A stretch of 64,000 nt of DNA from Rhizobium mongolense subsp. loessense (GTDB lineage: Bacteria; Pseudomonadota; Alphaproteobacteria; Rhizobiales; Rhizobiaceae): positions 248,001 to 312,000 of the forward strand of contig NZ_FMTM01000005.1 in assembly GCF_900099775.1 (NCBI RefSeq), read 5' to 3'. Shown here one piece after another: positions 17,364-26,869 of the stretch. How positions within the stretch are numbered: the stretch's first letter is position 1; the number at the start of each line of letters is the position of its first letter. The notes below the pieces were generated by a model. That model worked only from the letters and a program-made list of their open reading frames with translations. It ran no database searches and was not told where the DNA came from. Made by a program: the position numbers and the translations under genes.

Positions 17364-17936
17364 ATGTCGCAAGAAGTCCACACCCAGATCACCCCAGACG
17401 AGATTGCCCATACTTTCGAAGCCGCGGCTCCGACCGCAAAAGCCTCGGATTATGCCCCGGAGGACTGGATCACCCTGATCGTCTTCTGGCTCATGACCGG
17501 CTGCGTCTTTCTCCAATTCTTCACGCGCTATGTATTGAACGACAGCTATGCCTGGACGGAAGAGATCGCCATCAACTGCCTGATCGGCGTCGTCTTCCTC
17601 GGTTCGGTCATGTGCGTGCGCACCTCGCGCCACATCCAGGTGGACGTGTTCTACCACTACATGCCGCAGCGAATGGCGAGGATCCTCGCCAGCTTCGTCG
17701 ATGTCGTCCGTATCGCCTTCTTTGCCTACGCCTGCCATCTGATGTGGCGTTATGTGCAGGTCGTCGCCGGAGAGGAGATGGTGACCATCGCGCTGCCGCG
17801 CAACATCGTCTTCTACAGCGTCTTTGCCGCATTCGTCCTGATGCTGCTGCGCGCCATCGTGGTCTTCGTTGCCAATATGCGCCGCGGCTATTCCGTTCTG
17901 GAGCGGCCCGAGGAATTCCAGAAAATCGAGGATTGA
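17364..17936 (+). CDS. TRAP transporter small permease (DctQ type)
   Basis: 190 residues with four membrane segments after a hydrophilic leader of about 35 residues. FTRYVLNDSYAWTEEIAINC matches the DctQ signature (RYxxNxxxxWTEE) exactly. The ribosome binding site is weak, consistent with the attenuating hairpin just upstream. Stop and the dctM start are 5 bp apart, so the two permease subunits are translationally coupled. Confidence 0.93.
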   Translation: MSQEVHTQITPDEIAHTFEAAAPTAKASDYAPEDWITLIVFWLMTGCVFLQFFTRYVLNDSYAWTEEIAINCLIGVVFLGSVMCVRTSRHIQVDVFYHYMPQRMARILASFVDVVRIAFFAYACHLMWRYVQVVAGEEMVTIALPRNIVFYSVFAAFVLMLLRAIVVFVANMRRGYSVLERPEEFQKIED

Positions 17937-17940
17937 TCAC

Positions 17941-19347
17941 ATGCTCCTGCTTGTCGGCTCGTTTCTCCTGCTGATGGTCATCGGCGTGCCTGTCGCGATC
18001 TCGATGGCGACCGCCTCGGTGCTCTATATTGTTCTTTACGGCGTCGCGCCCGACATCATCGTCGCCCAGCGAATGATCGCCGGCGTCGAGAGCTTTCCGC
18101 TGCTTGCCGTTCCCTTCTTCATTCTCGCCGGCAACCTGATGAATTCGGCCGGCGTTACCGGACGTATCTATTCGTTTGCGGTTGCCCTCGTCGGCTGGAT
18201 GAAGGGCGGCCTCGCGCAGGTCAACATCATCGGCTCTGTGATCTTCTCCGGCATGTCTGGAACCGCGCTTGCGGATGCCGCCGGGATCGGCACCATCGAG
18301 ATCAAGGCGATGAAGGACCACGGCTACCCGGTTGAAGCAGCCGTCGGCGTCACCGCCGCCTCGGCGACGCTCGGCCCGATATTCCCGCCGTCTCTGCCCT
18401 TCGTCATCTACGGCATGATGGCGAATGTCTCGATCGGCGCCCTGTTCATGGCCGGCATCCTGCCCGGCGTCGTCATGACAGTTCTGATGATGGTGACCGT
18501 TGCCGCATTCGCCTATGCGCGGAGCTGGGGTTCGGACGCACCCTTCGATGTCAAGCAGCTTCTGTCGGCGTCGCTGGAAATCGTCGTGGTGCTGCTCGTT
18601 CCTGTCGCGATCTACCTCATGATGCTTGCCGGCTTGTCGATGAACGTGTCGGCCGGCATCGCACTTGCCGCGCTTCTGGCGCTGGACTGGTATTTCTCCT
18701 TTTCAGCCGTCATGGCCCTGATGACGCCGGTCATACTCATCGGCGGCATGACAATGGGCTGGTTTACGCCGACGGAAGCGGCGGTCGCGGCTGTGCTCTG
18801 GTCGCTTTTCCTGGGCCTGGTGCGCTACCGCACCATGACGCTATCGACACTCGCCAAGGCGAGCTTCGATACGATCGAGACCACGGCCTCGGTTCTCTTC
18901 ATCGTCACCGCGGCCTCGGTCTTTGCCTGGCTGCTGACGGTCAGCCAGGCCGCGCAGCTCTTGTCGACGGCGATCCTTTCGATCACAGACAACAAGTGGG
19001 TTTTCCTGATCCTCGTCAATCTGCTGATGCTTTTCGTCGGCTGCTTCCTGGATACGATCGCGGCGATCACCATCCTTGTTCCGATCCTGCTGCCGATCGT
19101 GATGCAGTTCCAGATCGATCCCGTGCAGTTCGGCCTGATCATGACGCTCAATTTGATGATCGGCTTGCTTCATCCGCCGCTCGGAATGGTATTGTTCGTC
19201 CTTTCGCGCGTGGCAAAGCTCTCCGTCGAGCGCACGACCATGGCTATCCTGCCCTGGCTCGTTCCGCTGTTCGTCGCACTGATCCTGATCACCTTCATCC
19301 CGTCGGTCTCGCTCTGGCTGCCGCAGCAGCTCGGGTTGCTGAAGTAA
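17941..19347 (+). CDS. TRAP transporter large permease (DctM type)
   Basis: 468 residues from the ATG at 17941 (MLLLVGSFLLLMVIGVPVAI); a longer in-frame start at 17869 lies inside dctQ and can be dismissed. About 12-13 helices. Characteristic segments: IFSGMSGTALADAAGIGTIE, FPPSLPFVIYGMMANVSIGA and NLMIGLLHPPLGMVLFVLSR. Slightly longer than the paralogue at 1109-2389 (426). Imports the DctP-bound sugar acid in exchange for the Na+ or H+ gradient. Followed 14 bp later by the idonate dehydrogenase. Confidence 0.94.
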   Translation: MLLLVGSFLLLMVIGVPVAISMATASVLYIVLYGVAPDIIVAQRMIAGVESFPLLAVPFFILAGNLMNSAGVTGRIYSFAVALVGWMKGGLAQVNIIGSVIFSGMSGTALADAAGIGTIEIKAMKDHGYPVEAAVGVTAASATLGPIFPPSLPFVIYGMMANVSIGALFMAGILPGVVMTVLMMVTVAAFAYARSWGSDAPFDVKQLLSASLEIVVVLLVPVAIYLMMLAGLSMNVSAGIALAALLALDWYFSFSAVMALMTPVILIGGMTMGWFTPTEAAVAAVLWSLFLGLVRYRTMTLSTLAKASFDTIETTASVLFIVTAASVFAWLLTVSQAAQLLSTAILSITDNKWVFLILVNLLMLFVGCFLDTIAAITILVPILLPIVMQFQIDPVQFGLIMTLNLMIGLLHPPLGMVLFVLSRVAKLSVERTTMAILPWLVPLFVALILITFIPSVSLWLPQQLGLLK

Positions 19348-19361
19348 TGGGGAGAAATATT

Positions 19362-20393
19362 ATGCAGACGCGATTTGCCCGGCTTTACGGAGCGCGCGAC
19401 CTGAGGGTCGAGGCAGGCTCCGTGCGGGAACCGGGCGAAGGCGAAGTGCTCTTGCGCATGGCGGCTGCAGGGATTTGCGGCTCCGACCTGCATTACTACC
19501 AGGACGGCGGCTTTGGGCCGGTGCGCGTACGCGAGCCGATCATTCCCGGACACGAGGCGTCGGGCTTCGTCGAGACGGCGGGCGCCGGAGTGGCCCTGCC
19601 TGAGGGCACCCTGGTCGCCGTCAATCCGAGCCAGCCGTGCGGATCGTGCGAATATTGCAAGCGCGGGCAGCCGATCCACTGCCTCGACATGCGCTTCATG
19701 GGAAGCGCCATGCGGCTTCCCCATGAGCAAGGCATGTTTCGCCAATGGCTGGTCGTGCCGGCGGTGCAATGCGTTGCTGTTTCCGGAGATGTCAGTGCGG
19801 CCGAAGCGGCATGCGCCGAGCCGCTCGCCGTGTGCCTGCATGCAGCGTCACGCGCGGGCGATATTGCGGGAAAAAAGGTGCTGATCACCGGCGCCGGCCC
19901 CATAGGGTGCCTTGCCGTAGCCGCGGCCCGTTATCACCAGGCTGCGGAAATCGTCGTCACCGACCTTGCTGACGCAGCACTCCGGCGCGCAAGCGCAATG
20001 GGAGCGGACAAAACGATCAACGCAAACGATCAGGATGCGCTTGGGACCTACGAAGCCGGCAAAGGCTATTTCGACCTAGCTTTCGAATGCTCTGCCGCAG
20101 CACCGGCAATCCGCTTTGCGATCGCGTCGGTCAAGCCGCGCGGCACGATCGTTCAGGTGGGCGTGACCGGCGACATCGCCATTCCGCTCAATGCCCTGGT
20201 CGGCAAGGAACTGCATATCCACGGATCGCAACGCTTCCACAGCGAGTTCAAAGATGCGGTGGCATTGATCGCCAGCCGGCAGATCGACATCCGTCAAATC
20301 ATCAGCCACAGCTTTCCGCTCGAGCGCGCTTTGGAGGCTTTTGAACAGGCCGGCGATCGCTCGGCCGCGTGCAAGGTGCAGCTGGTGTTCTAA
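19362..20393 (+). CDS. idnD: L-idonate 5-dehydrogenase (zinc-dependent MDR alcohol dehydrogenase)
   Basis: 343 residues; I take the ATG at 19362 because GGGGAG lies just before it. Catalytic zinc ligands Cys39, His64 and Glu65 (AGICGSDLHYY, PGHEASGF), structural zinc cysteines 93, 96, 99 and 107, and the NAD(P) site GAGPIG are all present. Close in pattern to L-idonate 5-dehydrogenases, which oxidise L-idonate to 5-keto-D-gluconate. Related sorbitol or threonine dehydrogenases are the alternative, but the GSAMRLPHEQGMFRQWLVVP stretch is typical of the idonate group. It follows the TRAP genes, so uptake and first oxidation are co-expressed. Confidence 0.82.
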   Translation: MQTRFARLYGARDLRVEAGSVREPGEGEVLLRMAAAGICGSDLHYYQDGGFGPVRVREPIIPGHEASGFVETAGAGVALPEGTLVAVNPSQPCGSCEYCKRGQPIHCLDMRFMGSAMRLPHEQGMFRQWLVVPAVQCVAVSGDVSAAEAACAEPLAVCLHAASRAGDIAGKKVLITGAGPIGCLAVAAARYHQAAEIVVTDLADAALRRASAMGADKTINANDQDALGTYEAGKGYFDLAFECSAAAPAIRFAIASVKPRGTIVQVGVTGDIAIPLNALVGKELHIHGSQRFHSEFKDAVALIASRQIDIRQIISHSFPLERALEAFEQAGDRSAACKVQLVF

Positions 20394-20561
20394 TGGCAGA
20401 AGCCTGACGGATGGTACCAAACGCCAGAGGACCGATCCGGTGGCCGACATTTCCCATGCGACGTGACTATTCCTCCGGAGAAGGGTAAAATCCAGCCCGA
20501 CCGCAGCGCCCTTGGACAGCGCATCAGGCGCCGCATACCTTAGCGAACCAGGGAGGGCGAT

Positions 20562-21527
20562 ATGGGAACGGCTGCACCGAGCGTAGCCATCCGCGCGCTG
20601 GCCGAGACCGATCTGCCGGAAGCCGAAAGAATTTTCCGGCTGGCCTTTGGCACCTTCTTGGGAGCACCCGAACCAGAGACGTTCTGGTCCGACCGCGACT
20701 ACGTACGCGGCCGCTGGCAGGCGCCCTACGTCGCCGCCTTCGCCGCGGAGGTGGGCGGTGAACTGGTGGGCTCCAACTTCGCAACCCGCTGGGGCAGCGT
20801 CGGCTTCTTCGGACCGTTGACGATCCGCCCCGACCTTTGGGACCGGGGCATCGGCGCGCGGCTCGTCGAGGCCGTCACGGCGAGCTTCGATGAATGGGGC
20901 ACGCGGCATGCAGGCCTGTTCACCTTCGCCCAGAGCGCCAAGCACGTGGGCCTGTACCAGAAGTACGGCTACTGGGCTCGTTTCCTCACGGCCATCATGT
21001 CGGCGCCGGTCCGTCATAGCCAGACCGAGCCGGTGCGCTGGTCGCGGTATTCCGATCTGACAGAGGAGCAGAGACTGGAATGCCTGAAGTCCTGCCGTGA
21101 CCTGACCGGCGCTCTTTACGACGGGCTCGACCTGGGGGCGGAAATCCAGGCCGTGGAGGCGCAGGAGCTTGGGGAGACGGTCCTGCTCGGCGATATGGCG
21201 GGTGCGGGCTTGGAGGGTTTTGCCGTGTGCCACCATGGGCCGCGCAGCGAAGCAGGCGACGGTGCTTGCTTCATCAAGTTCGGGACCGTGCGTCCAGGAT
21301 TGGCGGCGGGGGAGACCTTCGACAGCTTGCTGCATGCCTGCGAGGCGCTTGCCGTAGCGGAGGGGATGCCCAAGCTGCTGGCCGGGGTGAACATGGCCCG
21401 CCACGAGGCGTACCGGCACTTGGTCGGGCGTGGCTTTCGAACCGAAATCCAAGGGGTCACGATGCACAGGCCCAATGAGCCGGGTTACAGTCGCGCCGGC
21501 GTCTTCGTGCTCGACGACTGGCGCTAG
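20562..21527 (+). CDS. GNAT-family N-acetyltransferase
   Basis: 321 residues, larger than a single GNAT domain (about 150). The first half has the acetyl-CoA motif LTIRPDLWDRGIGARLVEAV (R-x-x-G-I-G) and a following FAQSAKHVGLYQKYGYWARF; the second half (about 165-320) looks like a second, divergent GNAT-like fold ending HEAYRHLVGRGFRTEIQGVT. GGAGGGCGAT precedes the ATG. The acceptor is unknown. It stands alone between the idonate operon, 168 bp away with nothing obvious in the gap, and the IS630 remnant that begins 1-2 bp after its stop, so the neighbourhood has been rearranged. Confidence 0.85.
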   Translation: MGTAAPSVAIRALAETDLPEAERIFRLAFGTFLGAPEPETFWSDRDYVRGRWQAPYVAAFAAEVGGELVGSNFATRWGSVGFFGPLTIRPDLWDRGIGARLVEAVTASFDEWGTRHAGLFTFAQSAKHVGLYQKYGYWARFLTAIMSAPVRHSQTEPVRWSRYSDLTEEQRLECLKSCRDLTGALYDGLDLGAEIQAVEAQELGETVLLGDMAGAGLEGFAVCHHGPRSEAGDGACFIKFGTVRPGLAAGETFDSLLHACEALAVAEGMPKLLAGVNMARHEAYRHLVGRGFRTEIQGVTMHRPNEPGYSRAGVFVLDDWR

Positions 21528-21528
21528 G

Positions 21529-22043
21529 GATGGAATCTAACGCTTGGTGCCCACGCCTCACGGGAGTGACGATTTCATCCGGATCAGCCGTCCAGGTGAA
21601 AGGCTTGGGACGCGAATTGGTTTCAGCGACGTACCGGTTGATGGCCTGCTGAAGATCGACCACCGAATGGAAGACGCCGCGCTTGAGCCGCTGGCGGGTC
21701 AGCTTGGCGAAGAAGCCTTCAGTGGGTTGCCTCGACCGGTGGGTCAGAAAGCGTCAGGTTGACTACCCGCTCGGCCATATCAGGGAGAAGCGCCTTGATC
21801 CGGGAGGGGCAAGCCTTGTTCGCGCAGTAGGCCATTGACACCTTCCTGCATGAAGCGCTCCTGCCAGCGCCAGACGCAGGTCTTAGAGGTGCCGGTCCGG
21901 CGCATGATCTCAGTGGTGCAGACGCCATCGGCGCTCAGCGGCACGACAACTGCCCGCCAGACGTGTTTCTGAGCCGTGTTCCGGTTGCTGGCGACGGCCT
22001 CAAGGCGCTGCCGGTCGGAGGGGGTAAGAGTGATGGAAATGCC
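21529..22043 (-). mobile_element. IS630-family transposase remnant with the catalytic core deleted
   Basis: Read leftwards from 22043: ISITLTPSDRQRLEAVASNR, then SADGVCTTEIMRRTGTSKTC and VWRWQERFMQEGVNGLLR, the N-terminal HTH region of IS630 transposases. A frameshift near 21805 moves to a frame with RIKALLPDMAERVVNLTLSD and PPVEATH. It then jumps straight to GFFAKLTRQRLKRGVFHSVV and FTWTADPDEIV, the C-terminus. The DDE catalytic domain between ATHW and FFAKL is gone. No terminal inverted repeats were identified. Dead element. Confidence 0.88.
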
Positions 22044-22116
22044 AGCATGCCACAGCCTCGCATGCACGCTGGCCAAAAGGAATCCCAGATCGGACCGTTC
22101 CGTCAGGCTCAGACCA

Positions 22117-23055
22117 CTAGGGAGCAATAAAGAGCTCGCCCAATTCCTCGCGCGCGATCTTGCGCAGCCGCGTCGCCTCCGTCTCGTCGATGGCGCGGTA
22201 GGGCCACCGTAGCCGTGTTCCGACAGGTCCCCAATTGCCGATTGCGCTCAGCAGTTTATCGAGCGCAGCATTCGAATAACCGGCCTTCTGGCGGAAGGGG
22301 ACGATATGTTCGTCCATGAAGCGGCAGATCCGGCGTTCCGTGTCCAATGCCGCCTCGAGGTTGGTCTCAATCAGATCGGTCCATCGCTGCGCGCCGCGCG
22401 GGCTGAGGCAGGCTACGTTGGAAAATGCGCCTGCAGCCACGCCTTTACTCATGCCGGTCGCCAGGTGATGGCCGGGTACGAAGAGCGAGAATTCCTGGAG
22501 GTGCTTTCGCGCTTCGCCATACCAGTCCGCGCCGCCATCGGAAAGCTTGATGCCGACGATAGCAGGGCAGGGGATGCAGATATTTGCAAGCTCCCTGGGT
22601 GTCAGAACGCGTTTGGCATGCGGCGGATTGTAGAGGATCAGCGCAATCCCGGTGGCGACCTTAGATGCCCTCGCCAGGAAATCGGCAGCTTCGAGATCGC
22701 TGACCGGCCACCAGTCCGGCAGGATCACCTGTATGGCAAGCGGCCTGAAGGAGGCTGCACGCCGGATGCGGTCCAGCTGGATCATCGCATCCGGCTGGCA
22801 TGCGCCGATGACGAAGGGCATTCCGGCTTTGGTGCACCGCTCGGCCAGCATGGACTGGATACGGTCGAATTCCGCTTCGGTCTGGTTGTGGAATTCGCCC
22901 GCCGTGCCGTTCGAATAAATACCATCGACGCCGGCTGCGATCAGAATATCGATTTCCTCGCCGAGCTTATCGAAATTTATGCTGTCGTCTGTCTCGATCG
23001 GCAAGAGAAGGCTTGCCCAGTTCCCGCCGATCGGATGCCGCCTTTTCGCTGTCAC
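22117..23055 (-). CDS. Dihydrodipicolinate synthase/N-acetylneuraminate lyase family aldolase (DapA-like)
   Basis: 312 residues from a GTG at 23055 with GAGGAG 6 nt upstream; the longer frame to 23157 overlaps the upstream ATPase gene. A (beta/alpha)8 class I aldolase: the Schiff-base Lys is in AIVGIKLSDGG and the proton-relay Tyr in LILYNPPHAKR; GVDGIYSNGTAGEF replaces the usual GttGE turn. Substrate is probably a 2-keto-3-deoxy sugar acid or a related amino or keto acid, not lysine synthesis. Last gene of the ABC operon and a distant paralogue of the one at 25054-25971. Confidence 0.87.
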   Translation of the reverse strand: MTAKRRHPIGGNWASLLLPIETDDSINFDKLGEEIDILIAAGVDGIYSNGTAGEFHNQTEAEFDRIQSMLAERCTKAGMPFVIGACQPDAMIQLDRIRRAASFRPLAIQVILPDWWPVSDLEAADFLARASKVATGIALILYNPPHAKRVLTPRELANICIPCPAIVGIKLSDGGADWYGEARKHLQEFSLFVPGHHLATGMSKGVAAGAFSNVACLSPRGAQRWTDLIETNLEAALDTERRICRFMDEHIVPFRQKAGYSNAALDKLLSAIGNWGPVGTRLRWPYRAIDETEATRLRKIAREELGELFIAP

Positions 23056-23074
23056 CGAATGCTCCTCTTGCCGA

Positions 23075-24028
23075 TCAATCCAGGTCGTCTCGAATGCAGG
23101 CCTTGAAATGTCCAGGGGCCACTTCGCGCAGTTCCGGCACGGTCCGGGCGCAGGCATCCAGCGCCTTTGGACAGCGCGTCCGGAAGACGCAGCCGCTTGG
23201 CGGATTGGCCGGGCTTGGAATGTCGCCCTTCAATATCTGCCGGTTACGCCGGGCATCCGGGTCAGGCGAAGGGATCGCCGAGAGCAGGGCGCGGGTATAG
23301 GGATGTTGTGGCCTGGCATAGAGATCGGCGCTCGTTGCGATCTCCATGATCCGCCCGAGATAGAGCACGATCACGCGGTCGCAGATATATTCGACCACCG
23401 CCAGGTCATGCGAAATGAACAGCATGGTGAGGCCAAGACGCTGCTGCAGATCGCGCAGCAGGTTGATGACCTGCGCCTGGATGGAGACGTCGAGCGCTGA
23501 AACGGGCTCGTCGGCAACGATGAATTCCGGCGACAGCGTCAAGGCGCGGGCAATACCGATGCGTTGGCGCTGCCCACCGGAAAATTCATGCGCATAGCGA
23601 TTGAGCGCGTCGGCCGGAAGATCGACCTGGTCGAGTGCGGAGCGCGCCCGGTCGAGCCGTTCCTCGCGCTTTCCAATGCCCTGGATCTTCAGCCCCTCCG
23701 TCAGGATTTCGCCGATCGTCATGCGCGGCGAGAGGCTGGCATAGGGGTCCTGGAAAATATACTGCATGCGCGGCCGCGCGCGCCGCATGGCGGAAGCGGA
23801 CAGCGAGGTGAGTTCGGTTCCGTCAAAGCGCACGCTTCCGGAGGAGGGCTCGACCAGCCGCAGCACCGAGCGGCCGATCGTCGTCTTGCCGCTTCCGGAT
23901 TCTCCGACGAGGCCGACGACCTCGCCCTTGCCGATATCGAAGGAGATATCCTGCAGGATCGTTAGTTTGGTGCCGCGCGACGTATAATGTTTCGCGAGAC
24001 CGCGAACGGAAAGCAAAGGCTCGTTCAT
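23075..24028 (-). CDS. ABC transporter ATP-binding protein, oligopeptide/dipeptide type (OppF/DppF-like)
   Basis: 317 residues. Walker A GESGSGKTT, Q-loop FQDPYASLSPR (typical of the OppF side), signature FSGGQRQRIGIARAL, Walker B EFIVADEPVSALD and switch His in ISHDLAV. The C-terminal oligo_HPY region (QHPYTRALLSAIP, then CVFRTRCP with cysteines) is complete. It forms a heterodimer with the ATPase encoded just upstream (1 bp gap) to power the two permeases. Confidence 0.94.
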   Translation of the reverse strand: MNEPLLSVRGLAKHYTSRGTKLTILQDISFDIGKGEVVGLVGESGSGKTTIGRSVLRLVEPSSGSVRFDGTELTSLSASAMRRARPRMQYIFQDPYASLSPRMTIGEILTEGLKIQGIGKREERLDRARSALDQVDLPADALNRYAHEFSGGQRQRIGIARALTLSPEFIVADEPVSALDVSIQAQVINLLRDLQQRLGLTMLFISHDLAVVEYICDRVIVLYLGRIMEIATSADLYARPQHPYTRALLSAIPSPDPDARRNRQILKGDIPSPANPPSGCVFRTRCPKALDACARTVPELREVAPGHFKACIRDDLD

Positions 24029-25054
24029 CTAAATCTCCCGCCAGCGGATGCAGCGGCTTCGATGCTGCGGACTGACGTCTTCGAGCGGCGGGACGGCCGC
24101 GCGGCACGCGTCTATGGCGAACTTGCATCGAGGCGAGAAGGCGCAACCGTGCGGCATTTTCATCAGGCTCGGCACCATGCCGGGAATGGCGGCAAGCTTT
24201 TCGCCGGCGAGCTTCATGCGGGTTGCGTCGCCGAGCCGCGGCATCGAGGCGAGAAGGCCGATCGTATAGGGATGCTTCGGATGGCGGAAAACCTCGCCGA
24301 CCGGCCCCTGCTCGACGATCCGCCCTGCATACATGACCGCGACGCGGTGGGCGATTTCCGCGACGACGCCGAGATTATGGGTGACGAAGAGCATCGCCAT
24401 GCCGCGCTCGCGCTGCAGCTTCAAGAGCAGATCGAGGATCTGCGCCTGGATCGTCACGTCGAGCGCCGTCGTCGGCTCGTCGGCAATCAGCAGCGCCGGA
24501 TCGCAGGCGAGCGCCATGGCGATCGTCGCGCGCTGGCGCATGCCGCCGGAAAGTTCATGCGGATATTGGCCGGCACGGCGCTTCGCATCGGGAATGCCAA
24601 CGCTTTCGAGCAGGGCAATGGCCGCATTCATCGCGGCCTTCCGGTCCGCCCCGCGATGAATGCGGATCGGCTCCGATATCTGGTCGCCGATGGTGAAGAC
24701 GGGATTGAGGCTCGACATCGGCTCCTGAAACACCATGCCGATATCGTCGCCGCGGACTTTTCGCATGTCCTGCTCGTCAAGCAGGACAAGGTCGGCGACC
24801 GTGCCGCTCTTCCGCTTCAGGCGAATGCTGCCGGCGGCGATCGCGCCGATATTGCGGGTCAGCAGCCGCATGACCGAAAGGCTCGTTACCGACTTGCCCG
24901 AGCCGGATTCGCCGACGAGTGCCAGCGTCTCGCCGGCGGCGACGGTCAGGTCGATGCCGTTGACCGCAGTCACCTCGCCGCCGCGGATGCGAAAGATCGT
25001 CCGCAGTCCGCGAATGTCGAGAATGGGATCGGCGGTCCGTTGCATGGCGATCAT
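24029..25054 (-). CDS. ABC transporter ATP-binding protein, oligopeptide/dipeptide type (OppD/DppD-like)
   Basis: 341 residues. I take the ATG at 25054, which overlaps the stop of the dapA-like gene by one base (TGATG), or alternatively the ATG at 25045; the longer open frame to 25309 is not real. Walker [21 protein letters not shown]-loop, signature [15 protein letters not shown], Walker [15 protein letters not shown], His in FVTHNLGV, and a C-terminal [12 protein letters not shown] with [14 protein letters not shown]. Partner of the ATPase at 23075-24028. Confidence 0.92.
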   Translation of the reverse strand: MIAMQRTADPILDIRGLRTIFRIRGGEVTAVNGIDLTVAAGETLALVGESGSGKSVTSLSVMRLLTRNIGAIAAGSIRLKRKSGTVADLVLLDEQDMRKVRGDDIGMVFQEPMSSLNPVFTIGDQISEPIRIHRGADRKAAMNAAIALLESVGIPDAKRRAGQYPHELSGGMRQRATIAMALACDPALLIADEPTTALDVTIQAQILDLLLKLQRERGMAMLFVTHNLGVVAEIAHRVAVMYAGRIVEQGPVGEVFRHPKHPYTIGLLASMPRLGDATRMKLAGEKLAAIPGMVPSLMKMPHGCAFSPRCKFAIDACRAAVPPLEDVSPQHRSRCIRWREI

Positions 25055-25971
25055 CAGCCAAGGAGCCCGGTCGCGCGCAGGATCTCGTCGATCTTGGCGG
25101 TCTCGGCTTCGTTGAGGGGAGCACGCGGACGCGGCATGAAGGCGGTATCGATGATGCCAAGCCGCTTCATGGCGGTCTTGAAGGCGCCGATGCCCGAGGC
25201 ACCGCCGCTGACACGGCCCTGCGCGACCCAGACGATTTCGAAGAGCCGGCAAAGACGTTCCTGCTCCTTCTTCGCGAGAGCCCAGTCGCCACGCTGCGCC
25301 GCATCCCAAAGGCGGACATAACCTTGCGGGTCGACATTGGCGATGCCGGGAACGACGCCGTGGGCACCCATCAGCAGCGCGGTATCAACAACGATTTCCG
25401 AGCCCGTCATCAGGAAGATGTCCTTGTGCGCGGCAAGATCCAGAAGCGCATAGCGGAAATTGCCGTCGTCGCCGCTTGAATCCTTCAAGCCGATGATTGT
25501 GCCTTCCTTGGCGAGCGTCACCGTCGTTTGGCGTTGCAGCTTGACGTTGACGCAGACGGGAATGTCATAGGCGATGAGCGGCACATCGACGGCGTCGCGG
25601 ATATAGCGGAAGTGGTCGAGGATCTCGGGCTGGCTGGTAACGGTGTAGAAGGGGGCTGTTACGACAACGGCGTCAGCACCCGCGGCCTTTGCGATCTTCG
25701 CATGCGAGATGACCCGATCGGTCGTCGGATCGATGGTGCCGACGATGAGCGGCACGCGGCCGTTCACCACCTTCGCCGAATGTTCGATGATCTCGCGCCG
25801 CGTCTCGTCATCGTAAAAGACAACCTCGCTCGTCGAACCGAGCACGAAGACCCCGTGGCAGCCGGCGCCGATCAGGTGCTCCAGAACGCGCGTATAGGAG
25901 GGATAGTCGACGGTGAAATCCGGGTTCAGCGGCGTTACGACAGGAGGAACCACACCCTTGAATTTGCTCAT
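25054..25971 (-). CDS. Dihydrodipicolinate synthase family aldolase (DapA-like)
   Basis: 305 residues, class I aldolase barrel. Schiff-base Lys in [11 protein letters not shown], Tyr in [11 protein letters not shown], and the GTTGE-like turn is [12 protein letters not shown]. The substrate-binding surroundings differ from true DapA (no lysine-pathway context), so a KDG aldolase-, hydroxyproline- or sugar-acid-type role is more likely. It sits between permease and ATPase genes of the ABC importer and is translationally coupled to the ATPase gene, so it is probably the first catabolic enzyme for the imported compound. Confidence 0.88.
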   Translation of the reverse strand: MSKFKGVVPPVVTPLNPDFTVDYPSYTRVLEHLIGAGCHGVFVLGSTSEVVFYDDETRREIIEHSAKVVNGRVPLIVGTIDPTTDRVISHAKIAKAAGADAVVVTAPFYTVTSQPEILDHFRYIRDAVDVPLIAYDIPVCVNVKLQRQTTVTLAKEGTIIGLKDSSGDDGNFRYALLDLAAHKDIFLMTGSEIVVDTALLMGAHGVVPGIANVDPQGYVRLWDAAQRGDWALAKKEQERLCRLFEIVWVAQGRVSGGASGIGAFKTAMKRLGIIDTAFMPRPRAPLNEAETAKIDEILRATGLLG

Positions 25972-25990
25972 TTTCGCTTTCTTTCGATTG

Positions 25991-26869
25991 TCAGTTTAAT
26001 TCGGCGCGAGGGTCGAAGGCGTCCCTCAGACCATCGCCAATGAAATTGATCGCAAGCACGGCAAGGACCAGCGCCCCACCGGGGAAGAGCCATTGCCATG
26101 GATACTGTTCGAGAACTGCGGTGGAGCGGGCGGCATTCAACATGTTGCCCCAGCTTGCAGCCGGCGGCGCAATGCCGAGCCCGAGGAAGGAGAGGCCAGC
26201 CTCGAGAAGAATGGCATTGGCGATCTGCAGCGTCGCATAGACCATCAGGATATCGATCGAATTCGGCAGGCCATGACGAAAGAGCAGGTGCGGCAAGCCG
26301 GCACCCATGCCGCGCGCCGCCAGGACGAAATCGCGTTCGCGCAGTTCCAGCAGTCGCGAGCGGATCATGCGGGCAAGCAGCGGCCAGGACAGCAGCGAGA
26401 TAACCAGCACCGTCGGCCAGATGCCGGTACCGGCAATCGAGGCGAGCACGAGCAGGAAGATGACGGGCGGCAGCGTCATCACCAGGTCGACGAAGCGCAT
26501 AGAAAGCGCATCAGCCCAACGGCCGGCCAGGGCGGAGACGGCGCCGAAGAGGAAACCGATCATCGCAGAGATCGCAGTCGAGGCGACGGCGACCAGAAGC
26601 GAGATGCGGCCGCCCTCCAGAACCCGGGCAAAGACATCGCGGCCAACGCCGTCAGTGCCGAACCAATGCGTCGCGGTCGGGCCGCTGTTCATCGCCAGAA
26701 GATCGATGTCGTTCGGCAGGAAAGGCCACCAGAGCGGATATGAGAGGATGATCGCCAGCATCGGGATTGCGACGCATAGCCCGAAGACGGCTGCCCGGTT
26801 GAGAAGGAAGCGGTCAAAGGCGCGGGCGAGGGGGCCTGGGCTGCGGGTTGCGGTGCGGGCCAGCATCAC
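25991..26869 (-). CDS. ABC transporter permease, OppC/DppC-like
   Basis: 292 residues with an OppC-type N-terminal segment, an exported loop ending [20 protein letters not shown], five further helices, and the BPD EAA loop [20 protein letters not shown]. The C-terminus [17 protein letters not shown] is the usual DppC ending. It pairs with the permease encoded immediately upstream (stop and start about adjacent at 26869/26870). Confidence 0.94.
   Translation of the reverse strand: MMLARTATRSPGPLARAFDRFLLNRAAVFGLCVAIPMLAIILSYPLWWPFLPNDIDLLAMNSGPTATHWFGTDGVGRDVFARVLEGGRISLLVAVASTAISAMIGFLFGAVSALAGRWADALSMRFVDLVMTLPPVIFLLVLASIAGTGIWPTVLVISLLSWPLLARMIRSRLLELRERDFVLAARGMGAGLPHLLFRHGLPNSIDILMVYATLQIANAILLEAGLSFLGLGIAPPAASWGNMLNAARSTAVLEQYPWQWLFPGGALVLAVLAINFIGDGLRDAFDPRAELN

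Noticed and set aside
23987-25321. 444-codon + strand frame opposite the ABC ATPase and aldolase genes
   Set aside because: Shadow frame; both covered genes have full family motifs.
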